From NCBI RefSeq assembly GCF_900105655.1, contig NZ_LT629787.1, forward strand, positions 806,001-870,000: 64,000 bases of DNA, read 5' to 3'. Each line of letters starts with the position of its first letter. Within the stretch, counting starts at the first letter, position 1. Positions 9,601 through 16,399 of this stretch are shown here, in pieces. The stretch comes from Halopseudomonas salegens (lineage in GTDB: Bacteria > Pseudomonadota > Gammaproteobacteria > Pseudomonadales > Pseudomonadaceae). The position numbers and the translations under genes were made by a program. Below the pieces are notes generated by a model. That model had not been told where the DNA came from. It did no database searches and was given only the letters and a program-made list of their open reading frames with translations.

Positions 9601-10250
9601 AAGGTACGCGCAGCATGCTTGGCTTCGCGCACCGAGACGGCATCCCGCTTGCCACGCAGGGCACCATACAGGCGGGCCAGATACTGGCTTTTCTTGTCGT
9701 AGACTTCGACCTGAGCCTTGCCCAGGCGCTGGCGAAGCAGGTTGGGCAGTTCGGTCAGCGGAATCAGGTGCCGTGCACCGTCCTGCTCCCGCTGAAAGTC
9801 ACTCAGACTGAGCATTTCGCCGGGCAACAGCATCAACAGGAGTTCATCCTGCCGCGCCTGTCGGCTGCTGCCGGCGGCATCCAGATGCGCGCGCACGCCA
9901 ATCACTGCGGTAAAGGCTTCGGCGCTTTCTCCCCTGGTGGGATGAAATACCCCGGCGATATAGCCGTCACTGTCCCAGGGGCGGGCGAAGGCGCCGTCAT
10001 CGCAACCCAGTACGTAGGAGGCGAGGGTGCGTACCTGCTTGCCACCGCGGCCTCGCTGAGTGGTTTCATCCTGCCCGGGGTTGTAGTTGAACAGGTTGTC
10101 ATGCGCGGCGGTCATCAGCGTCTGCAGGGCATCGGCGGCGGTGGTCTTGCCCGAGCCGTTACCCCCCGAGAACAGATTGACCGGGCCATAATCCAGCTCG
10201 GCATTGGGCAGGTTGCCCCAGTTGAGTGTGATCGAGCGTTTCAGATACAT
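6618..10250 (-). CDS. jetC: Wadjet protein JetC (SMC-like ATPase)
   Basis: JetC is the MukB-like SMC ATPase that extrudes plasmid DNA. In this 1210-residue protein the Walker A motif GGNGSGKT is at residues 29-36, followed by long Gln/Glu/Arg/Leu-rich coiled coils either side of a hinge region near residues 530-660. The ABC signature region (TGSGGQLETPA) and Walker B (MVIVDEAFMHMD) are in the last 140 residues. It starts at the ATG overlapping the jetB stop and ends overlapping jetD. The length is normal for SbcC/MukB-like Wadjet subunits and no interruption is seen. Long open frames on the opposite strand are composition shadows. Confidence 0.95.
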   Translation of the reverse strand: MYLKRSITLNWGNLPNAELDYGPVNLFSGGNGSGKTTAADALQTLMTAAHDNLFNYNPGQDETTQRGRGGKQVRTLASYVLGCDDGAFARPWDSDGYIAGVFHPTRGESAEAFTAVIGVRAHLDAAGSSRQARQDELLLMLLPGEMLSLSDFQREQDGARHLIPLTELPNLLRQRLGKAQVEVYDKKSQYLARLYGALRGKRDAVSVREAKHAARTFANFMAYKPVKSIDQFVAEEVLEARDFGDTIKRIRDLLRTVHGMEQEASRIKGAVDALQLAREQSEQYQNGWLERTGLDYLAAAQRWQQNQQGYLSAKDSQQQLSADLQRLQADQQLTADRLQQAHSEQVRLEAIRQGIPALQNKDQLKQQREHLGTQVQSAIAPLLQQAHQRDRNVQALESTRQLLAQHSLAVQLPQLASRGWQQAVNAVLADDQQPVTELDQLLNRDLLDLAPLDAGLDRIRSQQQAHNQLVERLQAEDTEGVSLRQHLDRQSQGKAADLNQADRQIQQTEQRITALNSSRVTYPGYVEDALRAIRQQCPQADPRVLCDYIDVVDPDWQMAIEGYIGGSRYGILVEPEHEASAIRIVRQLSGRDRNRARVIQGDKARQDAERLTLPDDSIVHVMRFGHRIAEYYLRASYGSVVRVADAEALRKTRRGITQEGLGSGNYALFRCDLDDSQLVFGAAARERNLKAQLATLEQLQVQRQQLRQEYALLGQLDKYLAQLQPLDYVACANQLLASQQQLHKIEQQLERIDLGEYRDLEQQQEQADQRYRELEQQGKEQDQQQGRLEEKLTTVSAQVRQFADHSDQLLERKEAAEQALLDAAAELPGIDPQDRLQALDDQLAQAHGEFDFSDQSAAMTSRLHQQAVDLERAIEHYNQQAQPADLVLQDSPAELHSAAFYRHVGQLRLQLDNLYNRLRNNVLLAKQEQLASLRDTFNTTFVSDLCHEIHQAINDGRRILENLNKELEHHEFGADRERFQFEWSWIPEFKEYWDFFREIIDTPNLGDGASLFDNSLSEQASQVRDRLLALLLDGDEQQALRELERLSDYRRYRRYDILKHPQNKPAIRLSEYGTGSGGQLETPAYIIRAAAVTSAFRFNDGDSHLRMVIVDEAFMHMDEIRSREVIGYLTQTLGLQLIFIMPTSKAGPFLDLISNQFVFSKVPSVQALGELNTRVLLDRQQLNTDKVADLWAQHRRVIRQQGMLDFMEDV

Positions 10251-10918
10251 CAGCTGGGCTCCTGGTCGGACGCGGCGCTTGGTTCAGCGTCACTGTCATC
10301 CGTTGGACTGGCCAACTGGCCGAGTGCAGTGTCGGTGACCAGGCTGAGAATGCCGGGGCGAATGGTCAGCCAGGCTTCGCTGTCCGGGCCAGTGTCGGCC
10401 GGGCTGCGGATCAGGCGCAGTTGGCGCATACGCCGCAGCAATGCCTGACGTTCGCCCTGCTGATCGGGCAGGGTGCGCCCGAGCAGGTTGCGATAGGCGA
10501 GGTTGAGGGCTTCCAGCGACAGCATGACCTGACCCAGTTCATCCACATCGCCCTCACGCAGTGCCTTGTCGTATTCGGCACGCAACACCAGAATCAGCAT
10601 CACTTCCTGTTGGTTCAGGCGTTCGCGCAGACCGCCCTGATCCTGTTCGGCCGCATCGATCAGGCCAGGCACTTCGGCGCCGGGCGGGAATACGCGCAGC
10701 AACTGAAAGCGTGGCTCATGCAGAATGCGGATGCGCAGGACCTGCAGGTAGTCTTCCACCAGTTCGGCGACTTTCAGATAGCGGTCATAGAGTTCGGCCT
10801 CGCGCTTGCTCTGATCGCGGCTGAGTACGCCGCGATCGAGCAAACGGATCATGAGTTCGGAGAAGTCGTCGTTGCTCAGGCCGCGTTCGCTGAGGGCGGC
10901 GTCGAGGGCATCACGCAT
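10250..10918 (-). CDS. jetB: Wadjet protein JetB (DUF4194, kite subunit)
   Basis: JetB is the MukE-like winged-helix (kite) subunit that joins the JetA kleisin to the SMC heads. The 222-residue protein has an N-terminal SELMIRLLDRGVLSRDQ helix-turn segment and a wing region around RRMRQLRLIR. I use the ATG at 10918, which overlaps the end of jetA by 8 bp; the frame stays open further upstream but only inside jetA. The C-terminal 15 or so residues are acidic and probably disordered. Confidence 0.93.
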   Translation of the reverse strand: MRDALDAALSERGLSNDDFSELMIRLLDRGVLSRDQSKREAELYDRYLKVAELVEDYLQVLRIRILHEPRFQLLRVFPPGAEVPGLIDAAEQDQGGLRERLNQQEVMLILVLRAEYDKALREGDVDELGQVMLSLEALNLAYRNLLGRTLPDQQGERQALLRRMRQLRLIRSPADTGPDSEAWLTIRPGILSLVTDTALGQLASPTDDSDAEPSAASDQEPS

Positions 10919-12350
10919 GGTCGTCGTGTTCCAGTTCAATAATGAAGCCGTCGCGACGGCGGAAATAGGTATCGGCAGCCAGGGTGTGCCCGGTCGGTTC
11001 CACGCGCACACGCAGGCCGCGTGCGGCATGCTCGGCGCCGGCCAGCTCAATCAGATGGCTGAGCGCCAACAGGTCACTGGCGTTGTTGATCGGCAGGTCG
11101 CGGTTGTCTATCTGGCGTGCCTCACCCAATGCATTGCGCAGGTAGTCGCGCAGATCGCCGGCGTTGATGCTGAAGGCCTTGTCGAGCAACTGCTGGATGG
11201 CCAGTTCGCGCAGGGTAGCGGCATCCACTGCCTGCTCTTCGGCCATCAGGCTATTCACCGGCGGCCGCTGGCGCCGCTCGCGCAGGCGAATCTGGCCGGG
11301 ATCAACCAACCCGATCTGCACGCTGGCCATCTGTTCGCCAGCCGCCTCCAGCCGCGCCTCACGCTCGGCATCCGGCAGTGTTGCCAGTTCACGGCACAGG
11401 GCAACTATGTCGTTGTGCTTCTGGCTGTGCAGGTAGCTGAGTTGGCGAATGATGATGTCGGCGCGCTGTGTAAAGCTCTGCAGGGTCTTGCGCAGGGCGG
11501 GCAGCATGATGTCGGCGGCATTGCGCAGGCGTTGCTCGATGCCATCGAGCAGTTGCCACAGCACCGAGCTCTGTTCATCCACCACCAGGTCAGGCGACAG
11601 CCGGCGCAGTTCACGCTCGGCATGGGCTTTCCAGTCACGGGGTTTGCGCCGGATGCGTTCAATGGTTTTGAGAATGCGTTCGCGGTGTTTTTCCACGCTG
11701 TCGGCGGACAGGCGAATCGCCAGATCGGGCTGGAAGCGTCGCTCCATGAATTCGAAGAACTGTTCGCTGGCCTGCTCGACCAGTTGCTGGGCCTCGACTT
11801 CGCGCACCAGCTCCCGCTTGCGCTCTTCCAGTTCGGCGATGATATCCGTGAAATCGGCGATAATGCGCTCGGACGCTTCATGCGCGTCCAGCAGGTCATA
11901 CACTTCGCCGTGCTCAAGGAAGGCTGCCAGCGCGTTGAGCGTATTGCGCGTATTGCGATGACGGGTACGCACGCTACGTCCACCGGCCTCGACCAGTGAC
12001 TGGGTAAACAGCCGGCCCATGCGGCTGAAGGGGTAGGTTGACTCGAAGGTAGCCTGGTCAACCTGACGTTCCAACCAGCCGTGTTCGATCAGATTGTTCA
12101 GAATCCAGGCGGCTTGCTCGCGGTTGCTCTTGAAACGACCGCTGTCCTGATCATCGCCATCCAGCAGGGGCGCGCGCTCCAGGGCCTCACTGAAAATATC
12201 CACCACCTGGTCGCGCTTGAGAGATTCGCCGTAATCGGCGCTGGCGCTGTACAGCCGCTCATGCAGCAGGCGCAGGCACTCGATAACCTGCTCACGGTAT
12301 TTGCTGGTCAGCGGGCGAAAGAATTGCAGGCGCGCGGCAGTAAAGAACAT
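10911..12350 (-). CDS. jetA: Wadjet protein JetA (DUF3375, kleisin)
   Basis: JetA is the MukF-like kleisin of the Wadjet complex and bridges the two JetC heads. At 479 residues it has the usual length for DUF3375. The N-terminus (FFTAARLQFFRPLTSKYRE) begins a winged-helix region, and a helical, Arg/Glu-rich middle part (around IADFTDIIAELEERKREL) is the neck-like section. It is the first gene of a four-gene minus-strand operon jetABCD. The ATG is 154 bp from the 4.5S RNA gene on the other strand, so the operon promoter lies in that divergent spacer. Confidence 0.94.
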   Translation of the reverse strand: MFFTAARLQFFRPLTSKYREQVIECLRLLHERLYSASADYGESLKRDQVVDIFSEALERAPLLDGDDQDSGRFKSNREQAAWILNNLIEHGWLERQVDQATFESTYPFSRMGRLFTQSLVEAGGRSVRTRHRNTRNTLNALAAFLEHGEVYDLLDAHEASERIIADFTDIIAELEERKRELVREVEAQQLVEQASEQFFEFMERRFQPDLAIRLSADSVEKHRERILKTIERIRRKPRDWKAHAERELRRLSPDLVVDEQSSVLWQLLDGIEQRLRNAADIMLPALRKTLQSFTQRADIIIRQLSYLHSQKHNDIVALCRELATLPDAEREARLEAAGEQMASVQIGLVDPGQIRLRERRQRPPVNSLMAEEQAVDAATLRELAIQQLLDKAFSINAGDLRDYLRNALGEARQIDNRDLPINNASDLLALSHLIELAGAEHAARGLRVRVEPTGHTLAADTYFRRRDGFIIELEHDDHA

Positions 12351-12447
12351 GGGGCGTCCGATGCGGTGAAAAGTCAGCGGCTATTATGCCTGAAAGGGGG
12401 TGGCGGGCAGCAAGAGAGGTTTTCCCATTTCCGTTGGGTAGAGTGGC

Positions 12448-12475
12448 TTGTATCTTCCGTGCAACCGGTTACAAT
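12448..12475 (+). promoter_or_regulatory. Predicted sigma-70 promoter of ffs
   Basis: A -35-like TTGTAT at 12448-12453 and a -10-like TACAAT at 12470-12475 are separated by 16 bp. They lie about 30 bp upstream of the predicted 5' end of the 4.5S RNA and point in its direction. Confidence 0.6.
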
Positions 12476-12503
12476 GGCGCGGCCCGCTTGCAGCGGGTTC
12501 GTT

Positions 12504-12619
12504 ATGGTGGCCTCGTCGGTCCCCTCGCAACGATCAGCCGTGAACCTGGTCAGGCCCGGAAGGGAGCAGCCACAGCGGTTATATTGTGTGCCGGGGTGTG
12601 GCTGGCGAGGTTACCACCC
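12504..12619 (+). ncRNA. ffs: 4.5S RNA of the signal recognition particle
   Basis: The conserved SRP RNA apical domain is plain at 12548-12571: GGTCAGGCCCGGAAGG then GAGCAGCC, including the GGAA tetraloop and asymmetric loop bound by Ffh. The distal closing stem is GGTGG and CCTCG at 12506-12515 pairing with CGAGG (12606-12610) and CCACC (12614-12618). The RNA guides ribosomes making membrane proteins to FtsY. In pseudomonads ffs normally sits directly upstream of dnaX; here a cassette array of about 13 kb has come between them. The exact ends are estimates. Confidence 0.92.
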
Positions 12620-13103
12620 ATCATTATTCCCCTGTTCCCGATTGTTTCACTTCGCGTCGTTTGACCTTTGCCCCTCAATTACCCCGTGTTATATATATGG
12701 CCACTGGCCAAGCTTGCTTGACAGCACTCCTCCTTTTTGTGGCACGGACTGCCGACAACCCTGCTTGTGTGAAACGCCGCCAGACAGACACCCCGCACCC
12801 TTTGTTGTGCACCGGTGGGGCGGTAGCGTGCCTGAAATCGATGAATGTAAACCGGAAAAGTGATCATAACGACCGATATCCGGGAGAAAAAGTACATTCG
12901 ATCGGTTTATTCTGGTTAATCAGCAGGTTAACGACGTAAAGACAAATGTTGATATGAGCCTTGATGACCGTTTTGTCGACGGGCTGATGGTTAGCGACCA
13001 AGCTGGGAGCAAGTCACTGCAAGGCTTGCACGCGATATTGGCCTAAATGGCAGGTAGACAAAATGATCAACGATATACTGGTCGGAGAGGCCGCTATATA
13101 AAT
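12620..13103. other. Spacer between ffs and the cassette array (possible attI region)
   Basis: About 480 bp with no gene I can support. The short open frames on both strands show no integron-integrase motifs (no RHSFATHLL-like or GHSDVxTT-like sequence). The last 60-100 bp before the first core site GTTATAC (13104-13110) would be the expected place for an attI site, but I could not recognise one with confidence. TATACT at 13074-13079 resembles a -10 box, without a well-spaced -35. Confidence 0.5.
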
Positions 13104-13125
13104 GTTATACGCACTGGAGGCGATT

Positions 13126-13557
13126 ATGAGTTGGTTAAATAAGATATTTGGAAAATCCAGTGAATCAGAGAATCTTCAAGACATAGTCACTAGCTTCAAT
13201 TCAAAAATCGATGACATTCGTAAAGCTGGGTCGGTTGATGGGGAGCATTACACCGATAGCGTGGAGCAGATAAGGCAACTTAAACGCGAGGGAAAAAATC
13301 AAGAAGCAATCGAAGTACTTCTCCGCTCAATTGACGCAACCGAATCAGAATCGAAGTGTACAGGTGAAGGCTGGGGTGTGGCTCCGTGGTACTACGAACA
13401 GCTAGCTATCCTTTACCGTAAAGAAAAGTTATATCACAAAGAAGTCGAGATTTTAGAGCGCTATGAAAGCCAACCCAAAGCAGCTGGTGTAGGCCCTGAG
13501 AAGCTAGCTGCACGCTTGATAAAAGCTAAAGAGCTATTGGCGAAGCATGGCGTATAA
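13126..13557 (+). CDS. Cassette 1: TPR-like helical protein of unknown function
   Basis: A 143-residue soluble protein. I use the ATG at 13126 because GGAGG lies at 13116-13120; a frame start at 13102 would fall inside the core site. The sequence is alpha-helical with a TPR-like stretch (QIRQLKREGKNQEAIEVLLRSI and then YYEQLAILYRKEKLYHKE), suggesting protein-protein contact. Its stop codon lies inside the left box of attC1, typical of compact cassettes. No catalytic motif is visible and I do not recognise a named family. Confidence 0.75.
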   Translation: MSWLNKIFGKSSESENLQDIVTSFNSKIDDIRKAGSVDGEHYTDSVEQIRQLKREGKNQEAIEVLLRSIDATESESKCTGEGWGVAPWYYEQLAILYRKEKLYHKEVEILERYESQPKAAGVGPEKLAARLIKAKELLAKHGV

Positions 13558-13629
13558 CAAGCGGCAGCACGGTGACCGCTTCTCCGCCGCTCCGCGGCTA
13601 CAAATCGGCACATGTGCCGGGTGTTGGGC
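13552..13629 (+). other. attC1
   Basis: Left box GTATAAC (13552-13558) is the exact reverse complement of the opening core GTTATAC at 13104. The right core is GTTGGGC (13623-13629). At 78 bp it has the size typical of Pseudomonas attC sites. Confidence 0.9.
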
Positions 13630-13661
13630 ACCACAAGCTAATTTCGAGGTAACTCCCCATA

Positions 13662-14237
13662 ATGCCGGCCCCTGAAAAAGAATATTTCACTTTGACTGAA
13701 ATTATGGATCGCTGGGCTCGTTCAAAGGTCGATCAAACAACCTTGCTCGACTATGCAAGAAGAGATCTACTGGTTTACTCCGTTTACTTGAGAGAAATCG
13801 GGAGCCACAAACGCGAGACCATTGAACCCGATGGGGCAATCCGAACAACCACGGTAAGCGCCATGCAATTTGTTGCCCCAGATTTTACTTATCAGCCAAT
13901 AAGATACCTCAAGGCAAACGATGCTCGGCGTATACTTGAAGCAAAAGTGGGCGAGCAAATTGCAGTATCAGTCCTGTACACGTCAGCAGAAAGAAATAAA
14001 GAAAGAGGCACAGGCTATGCACAGCCACTTTACTTTGAGTCCAAAGACTTGCTGATAACAAAATCAGAGAGAGACCGCTTTGAAAAGCAGCATAAGCTTA
14101 GCATTGGCAGCCGGAGTGAAGCTTCTTGGAAATGGCTAACAGACACTAGTAACCAAAAAGCCTTAACACTTATAGGCAGTGCTATTACAGCAGTCGGAAT
14201 TACACTATGGCAGTTATACGTTCGCTTTTTAAGCTAA
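13662..14237 (+). CDS. Cassette 2: HTH-like protein with a C-terminal membrane anchor
   Basis: A 191-residue protein of unknown function. The N-terminus (FTLTEIMDRWARSKVDQTTL and then LDYARRDLLVYSVY) resembles the MerR/excisionase-type winged helix that reads like an adaptor rather than a classical DNA binder. The central region is polar. The C-terminus holds a single predicted transmembrane helix (ALTLIGSAITAVGITLWQLY). A GAGGT-type ribosome site at 13646 precedes the ATG. The arrangement suggests a tail-anchored cytoplasmic domain; no partner gene is obvious. Confidence 0.72.
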   Translation: MPAPEKEYFTLTEIMDRWARSKVDQTTLLDYARRDLLVYSVYLREIGSHKRETIEPDGAIRTTTVSAMQFVAPDFTYQPIRYLKANDARRILEAKVGEQIAVSVLYTSAERNKERGTGYAQPLYFESKDLLITKSERDRFEKQHKLSIGSRSEASWKWLTDTSNQKALTLIGSAITAVGITLWQLYVRFLS

Positions 14238-14252
14238 TAAGGTGGGTGCGGT

Positions 14253-14329
14253 GCCCAACAATGCGCTCAAATCGCTCACTTCGTTCGCTGGGACGGGCTA
14301 AAGCCCGCCCCTTAGCTTAACCGTTAGAG
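14253..14329 (+). other. attC2
   Basis: Left box GCCCAAC (14253-14259) is the exact complement of the cassette 2 core GTTGGGC. The right core is GTTAGAG (14323-14329), which departs from GTTRRRY in its last base, but the next left box CTCTAAC matches it perfectly, so the junction is real. Length 77 bp. Confidence 0.88.
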
Positions 14330-14348
14330 CCCAAAAAGGGGCATTACG

Positions 14349-14723
14349 ATGATTCGAGCACTACTCGCAATGCTGGTGACTTACGGCTTAATCCTTCTTC
14401 TGTTAAGACTGGTTCCGAGTCAGCTATTTATATCTGGTTGGTTCGTTTGGCTGATAACCTCAACCTGGTTTTTTATAGCTGCCGTTGGCGGGAGCATTTG
14501 TGCTTTGACCAGTCGAAATCATCCAGTTATTCGCGCACTTATCGTGGTTTCTGTTGGGATGATGCTCATACTAGTCCATGCGAACTGGGGGGCACTGGTG
14601 GAGTCAATTCAGTCAATGGTATTCATTGCAACTAAAAGCACCATGGTCGCAGGTACGGTTGCATTTTTAGTTGCGACAGCGCTTCAAGGCTCTAACAAAG
14701 CATTGCAGCGGACAAGCCGCTGA
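14349..14723 (+). CDS. Cassette 3: small membrane protein of unknown function
   Basis: A 124-residue hydrophobic protein with about four transmembrane segments (ALLAMLVTYGLILLLLRLV, WFVWLITSTWFFIAAVGG, VIRALIVVSVGMMLILV, MVAGTVAFLVATAL). The last residues, SNKALQRTSR, are read from the left arm of attC3; such attC-encoded tails recur in cassette proteins. No family recognised. Confidence 0.7.
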   Translation: MIRALLAMLVTYGLILLLLRLVPSQLFISGWFVWLITSTWFFIAAVGGSICALTSRNHPVIRALIVVSVGMMLILVHANWGALVESIQSMVFIATKSTMVAGTVAFLVATALQGSNKALQRTSR

Positions 14724-14737
14724 ATGCGGCGTTAAAT
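14690..14737 (+). other. attC3 (short)
   Basis: Left box CTCTAAC (14690-14696), right core GTTAAAT (14731-14737), with inner arms GCAGCGGACAAGCCGCTG able to fold. Only 48 bp, much shorter than attC1 and attC2, so it comes from a different attC lineage. Confidence 0.85.
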
Positions 14738-14743
14738 GTAATC

Positions 14744-15199
14744 ATGAATCGACACAAAGTTATTGCTAAGCTCATCCAGTTGAGTGTTCTGGTCTTGAAT
14801 TTATTTAGAACGCCGGCGGCGTGGCCGTATCCGTTTGAGAATCTAGCTCAATTTGAAGATGAAACGCTTGGCCGGGAGCTCTATAATTTCTTAAGTATTA
14901 GAAAACTAGGGTATCTACCAAAATACGAAGAGCACGATTCCTACCACGTGTTGCTGGGGTACGGAACGACAGTCACAGAAGAGTTGAAGCTTCAGGCGTT
15001 TATGTGGGGTAACAAGAATTCCACTTTCGCTGGTAAAGTCCTCTTTATACTTGGATGGATGGTTTTCCCGTCAAAGCATTCATTGTTTCGGAGAGAAATA
15101 ATTCGAGGAAAGAGCGCTAAGCCTTTGTCTAACATTCCTGTTGCATCCATGATCCCAAAGAACCTTTCAGAATTAAGGCGTGATTTTTGTATAAGCTAA
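14744..15199 (+). CDS. Cassette 4a: Coq4-like protein
   Basis: A 151-residue protein. HDSYHVLLGYG followed by TTVTEE fits the HDxxHx11E metal-binding signature of the Coq4 family, whose eukaryotic members act in ubiquinone synthesis; bacterial homologues are poorly studied. The surrounding pattern (helical, FLSIRKLGYLPKYEEHDSYH) also resembles that family. The ATG at 14744 lies only a few bases after the core, with no clear Shine-Dalgarno sequence. Its end overlaps the VanZ-like gene, so the two move as one cassette. The biochemical role is inferred from the motif only. Confidence 0.65.
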   Translation: MNRHKVIAKLIQLSVLVLNLFRTPAAWPYPFENLAQFEDETLGRELYNFLSIRKLGYLPKYEEHDSYHVLLGYGTTVTEELKLQAFMWGNKNSTFAGKVLFILGWMVFPSKHSLFRREIIRGKSAKPLSNIPVASMIPKNLSELRRDFCIS

Positions 15200-15579
15200 T
15201 TGTAACCATAGCTGTTGTTTTTTTCGCATTTGTTTTGTGGGTAATCTACTTGGCGAATACAGGGGGGAGCAGTGTTTTCTTCGATTTTATTAGATCGATC
15301 CCTTACGGCGACAAGCTAGGGCATATGTGCCTTTTTGGTTTTTTGACTTTGGTCACTATTATCGGATCAAAGTTTCGGTCTTTTTCTTGCGGCGGGTTTG
15401 AACTATATTATGGTGCTGTGTTGGTTGGACTATTTGTAGTTGTGGAGGAACTTAGTCAGGCATTTATACCATCTAGAACTTTTGACTTTGTGGATTTAGC
15501 CGCAGACGCGGTGGGTATAGTAATCGCGGTCGGCATTGCCTACGTAGCAAGCAAACATTTAACAAATGTAGCCACCTGA
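15187..15579 (+). CDS. Cassette 4b: VanZ-like membrane protein
   Basis: A 130-residue protein with four predicted membrane segments. GDKLGHMCLFGFLTL in the first half and VEELSQAFIPSRTFDFVDL with DAVGI in the second are the signatures of VanZ-like proteins, a family linked to teicoplanin resistance in Gram-positives but of unclear role in Proteobacteria. The start codon is TTG at 15187, giving a 13-bp overlap with the Coq4-like gene and probable translational coupling. Confidence 0.72.
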   Translation: MYKLIVTIAVVFFAFVLWVIYLANTGGSSVFFDFIRSIPYGDKLGHMCLFGFLTLVTIIGSKFRSFSCGGFELYYGAVLVGLFVVVEELSQAFIPSRTFDFVDLAADAVGIVIAVGIAYVASKHLTNVAT

Positions 15580-15670
15580 CACAAATTGCAACGCGCCTTT
15601 TGGTGTTCGCGTTGCTCACAATACACCAAAAGGCACGTCACAATTTGTGCAGGTGCTACAAGCGTTAGCG
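15557..15670 (+). other. attC4 (long)
   Basis: Left box ATTTAAC (15557-15563), exactly complementary to GTTAAAT at 14731; right core GTTAGCG (15664-15670). At 114 bp it has long inner arms (CACAAATTG and CAATTTGTG; CGCCTTTTGGTG and CACCAAAAGGC). The length approaches that of Vibrio-type repeats, unlike the Pseudomonas-sized neighbours. Confidence 0.88.
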
Positions 15671-15686
15671 TTTAAAGGAGTCAGGA

Positions 15687-16322
15687 ATGGAGAATAAGGC
15701 GACGAAAAAGCAGATCGCTCTTGGCTTGGTGGTGATATTCGCATTGCTTGCTCTCGTATTGTGGATTATTTCTTCGATATGGAATTGGTTTTCGAGCTTA
15801 AACTCTAATTTAGCTGTCGGCATGCTAACCGCTTCTTCGACCATAATTGTTGCAACAATTACATTGGTTCTCGGTAGGTTTTTTGAGCGCGTTAAAGAAG
15901 CAGAGGCTCACTTAAGAGCCCAAAAAATCGAAATATATGACGAGTTTTTAAAACGTTTCTTCTCATTGTTCTTCAACACGAAAAATGACGGTGAGGTCGA
16001 TGATGAAGATCTGGTTCCATTTCTTCAAGAGTGGCAGAGAAAGCTTGTGGTATGGGGCGGACCAAAAGTGTTATCGAGTTTTGTCTCTTGGAAGCAATAT
16101 CTAGCATCGGGAAAATCGGATGCACATAGTGTCTTTCTTATGGACGAGTTCTTTCGAGCAATGAGATCAGATATTGGTCTGTCAAACAGAGGACTTACCA
16201 AAGGATTCTTTTCGAATCTAATTTTGAGACACGCAAATGTCTTTTTAGAAGAGGCAAAAATTAATCCAAATATTACTTTGTCAGATCTTGCGAAAATTGA
16301 GAAGGATCGTGGACTTGAATAA
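15687..16322 (+). CDS. Cassette 5: two-TM protein with a cytoplasmic helical domain
   Basis: A 211-residue protein of unknown function. Two membrane helices occupy residues 8-30 and 42-65 (ALGLVVIFALLALVLWIISS; LAVGMLTASSTIIVATITLVL). They are followed by a basic/acidic coiled region (FFERVKEAEAHLRAQKIEIY) and a helical cytoplasmic domain of about 120 residues. A strong AAAGGAG at 15675-15680 precedes the ATG. The layout (membrane hairpin plus soluble sensor-like domain) is seen in some defence effectors, but there is no motif that proves this. Confidence 0.72.
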   Translation: MENKATKKQIALGLVVIFALLALVLWIISSIWNWFSSLNSNLAVGMLTASSTIIVATITLVLGRFFERVKEAEAHLRAQKIEIYDEFLKRFFSLFFNTKNDGEVDDEDLVPFLQEWQRKLVVWGGPKVLSSFVSWKQYLASGKSDAHSVFLMDEFFRAMRSDIGLSNRGLTKGFFSNLILRHANVFLEEAKINPNITLSDLAKIEKDRGLE

Positions 16323-16325
16323 AAG

Positions 16326-16399
16326 CGCTAACAAAGTAAACCAATTCGCGCCTGTCGGCGCCGGACGCTCACTACGTTCGCGCCGTTGTTTACGACGTT
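16326..16399 (+). other. attC5, split by an insertion sequence
   Basis: Left box CGCTAAC (16326-16332) complements the cassette 5 core GTTAGCG. The right core is interrupted directly after GTT (16397-16399) by the insertion sequence; GTTAAAT reappears on its far side at 17480-17486. The folded site needs both ends close together, so it is very probably inactive. Confidence 0.88.

Noticed and set aside
8220..10448. 742-codon open frame on the + strand
   Set aside because: It lies antisense to jetC, whose Walker motifs and coiled coils are clear. The product is Leu/Gln/Ala-rich without motifs, a composition shadow.
12586..12939. Possible remnant of an integron integrase between ffs and the array
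   Set aside because: Translations on both strands show none of the conserved integrase boxes, and part of it overlaps the 4.5S RNA.
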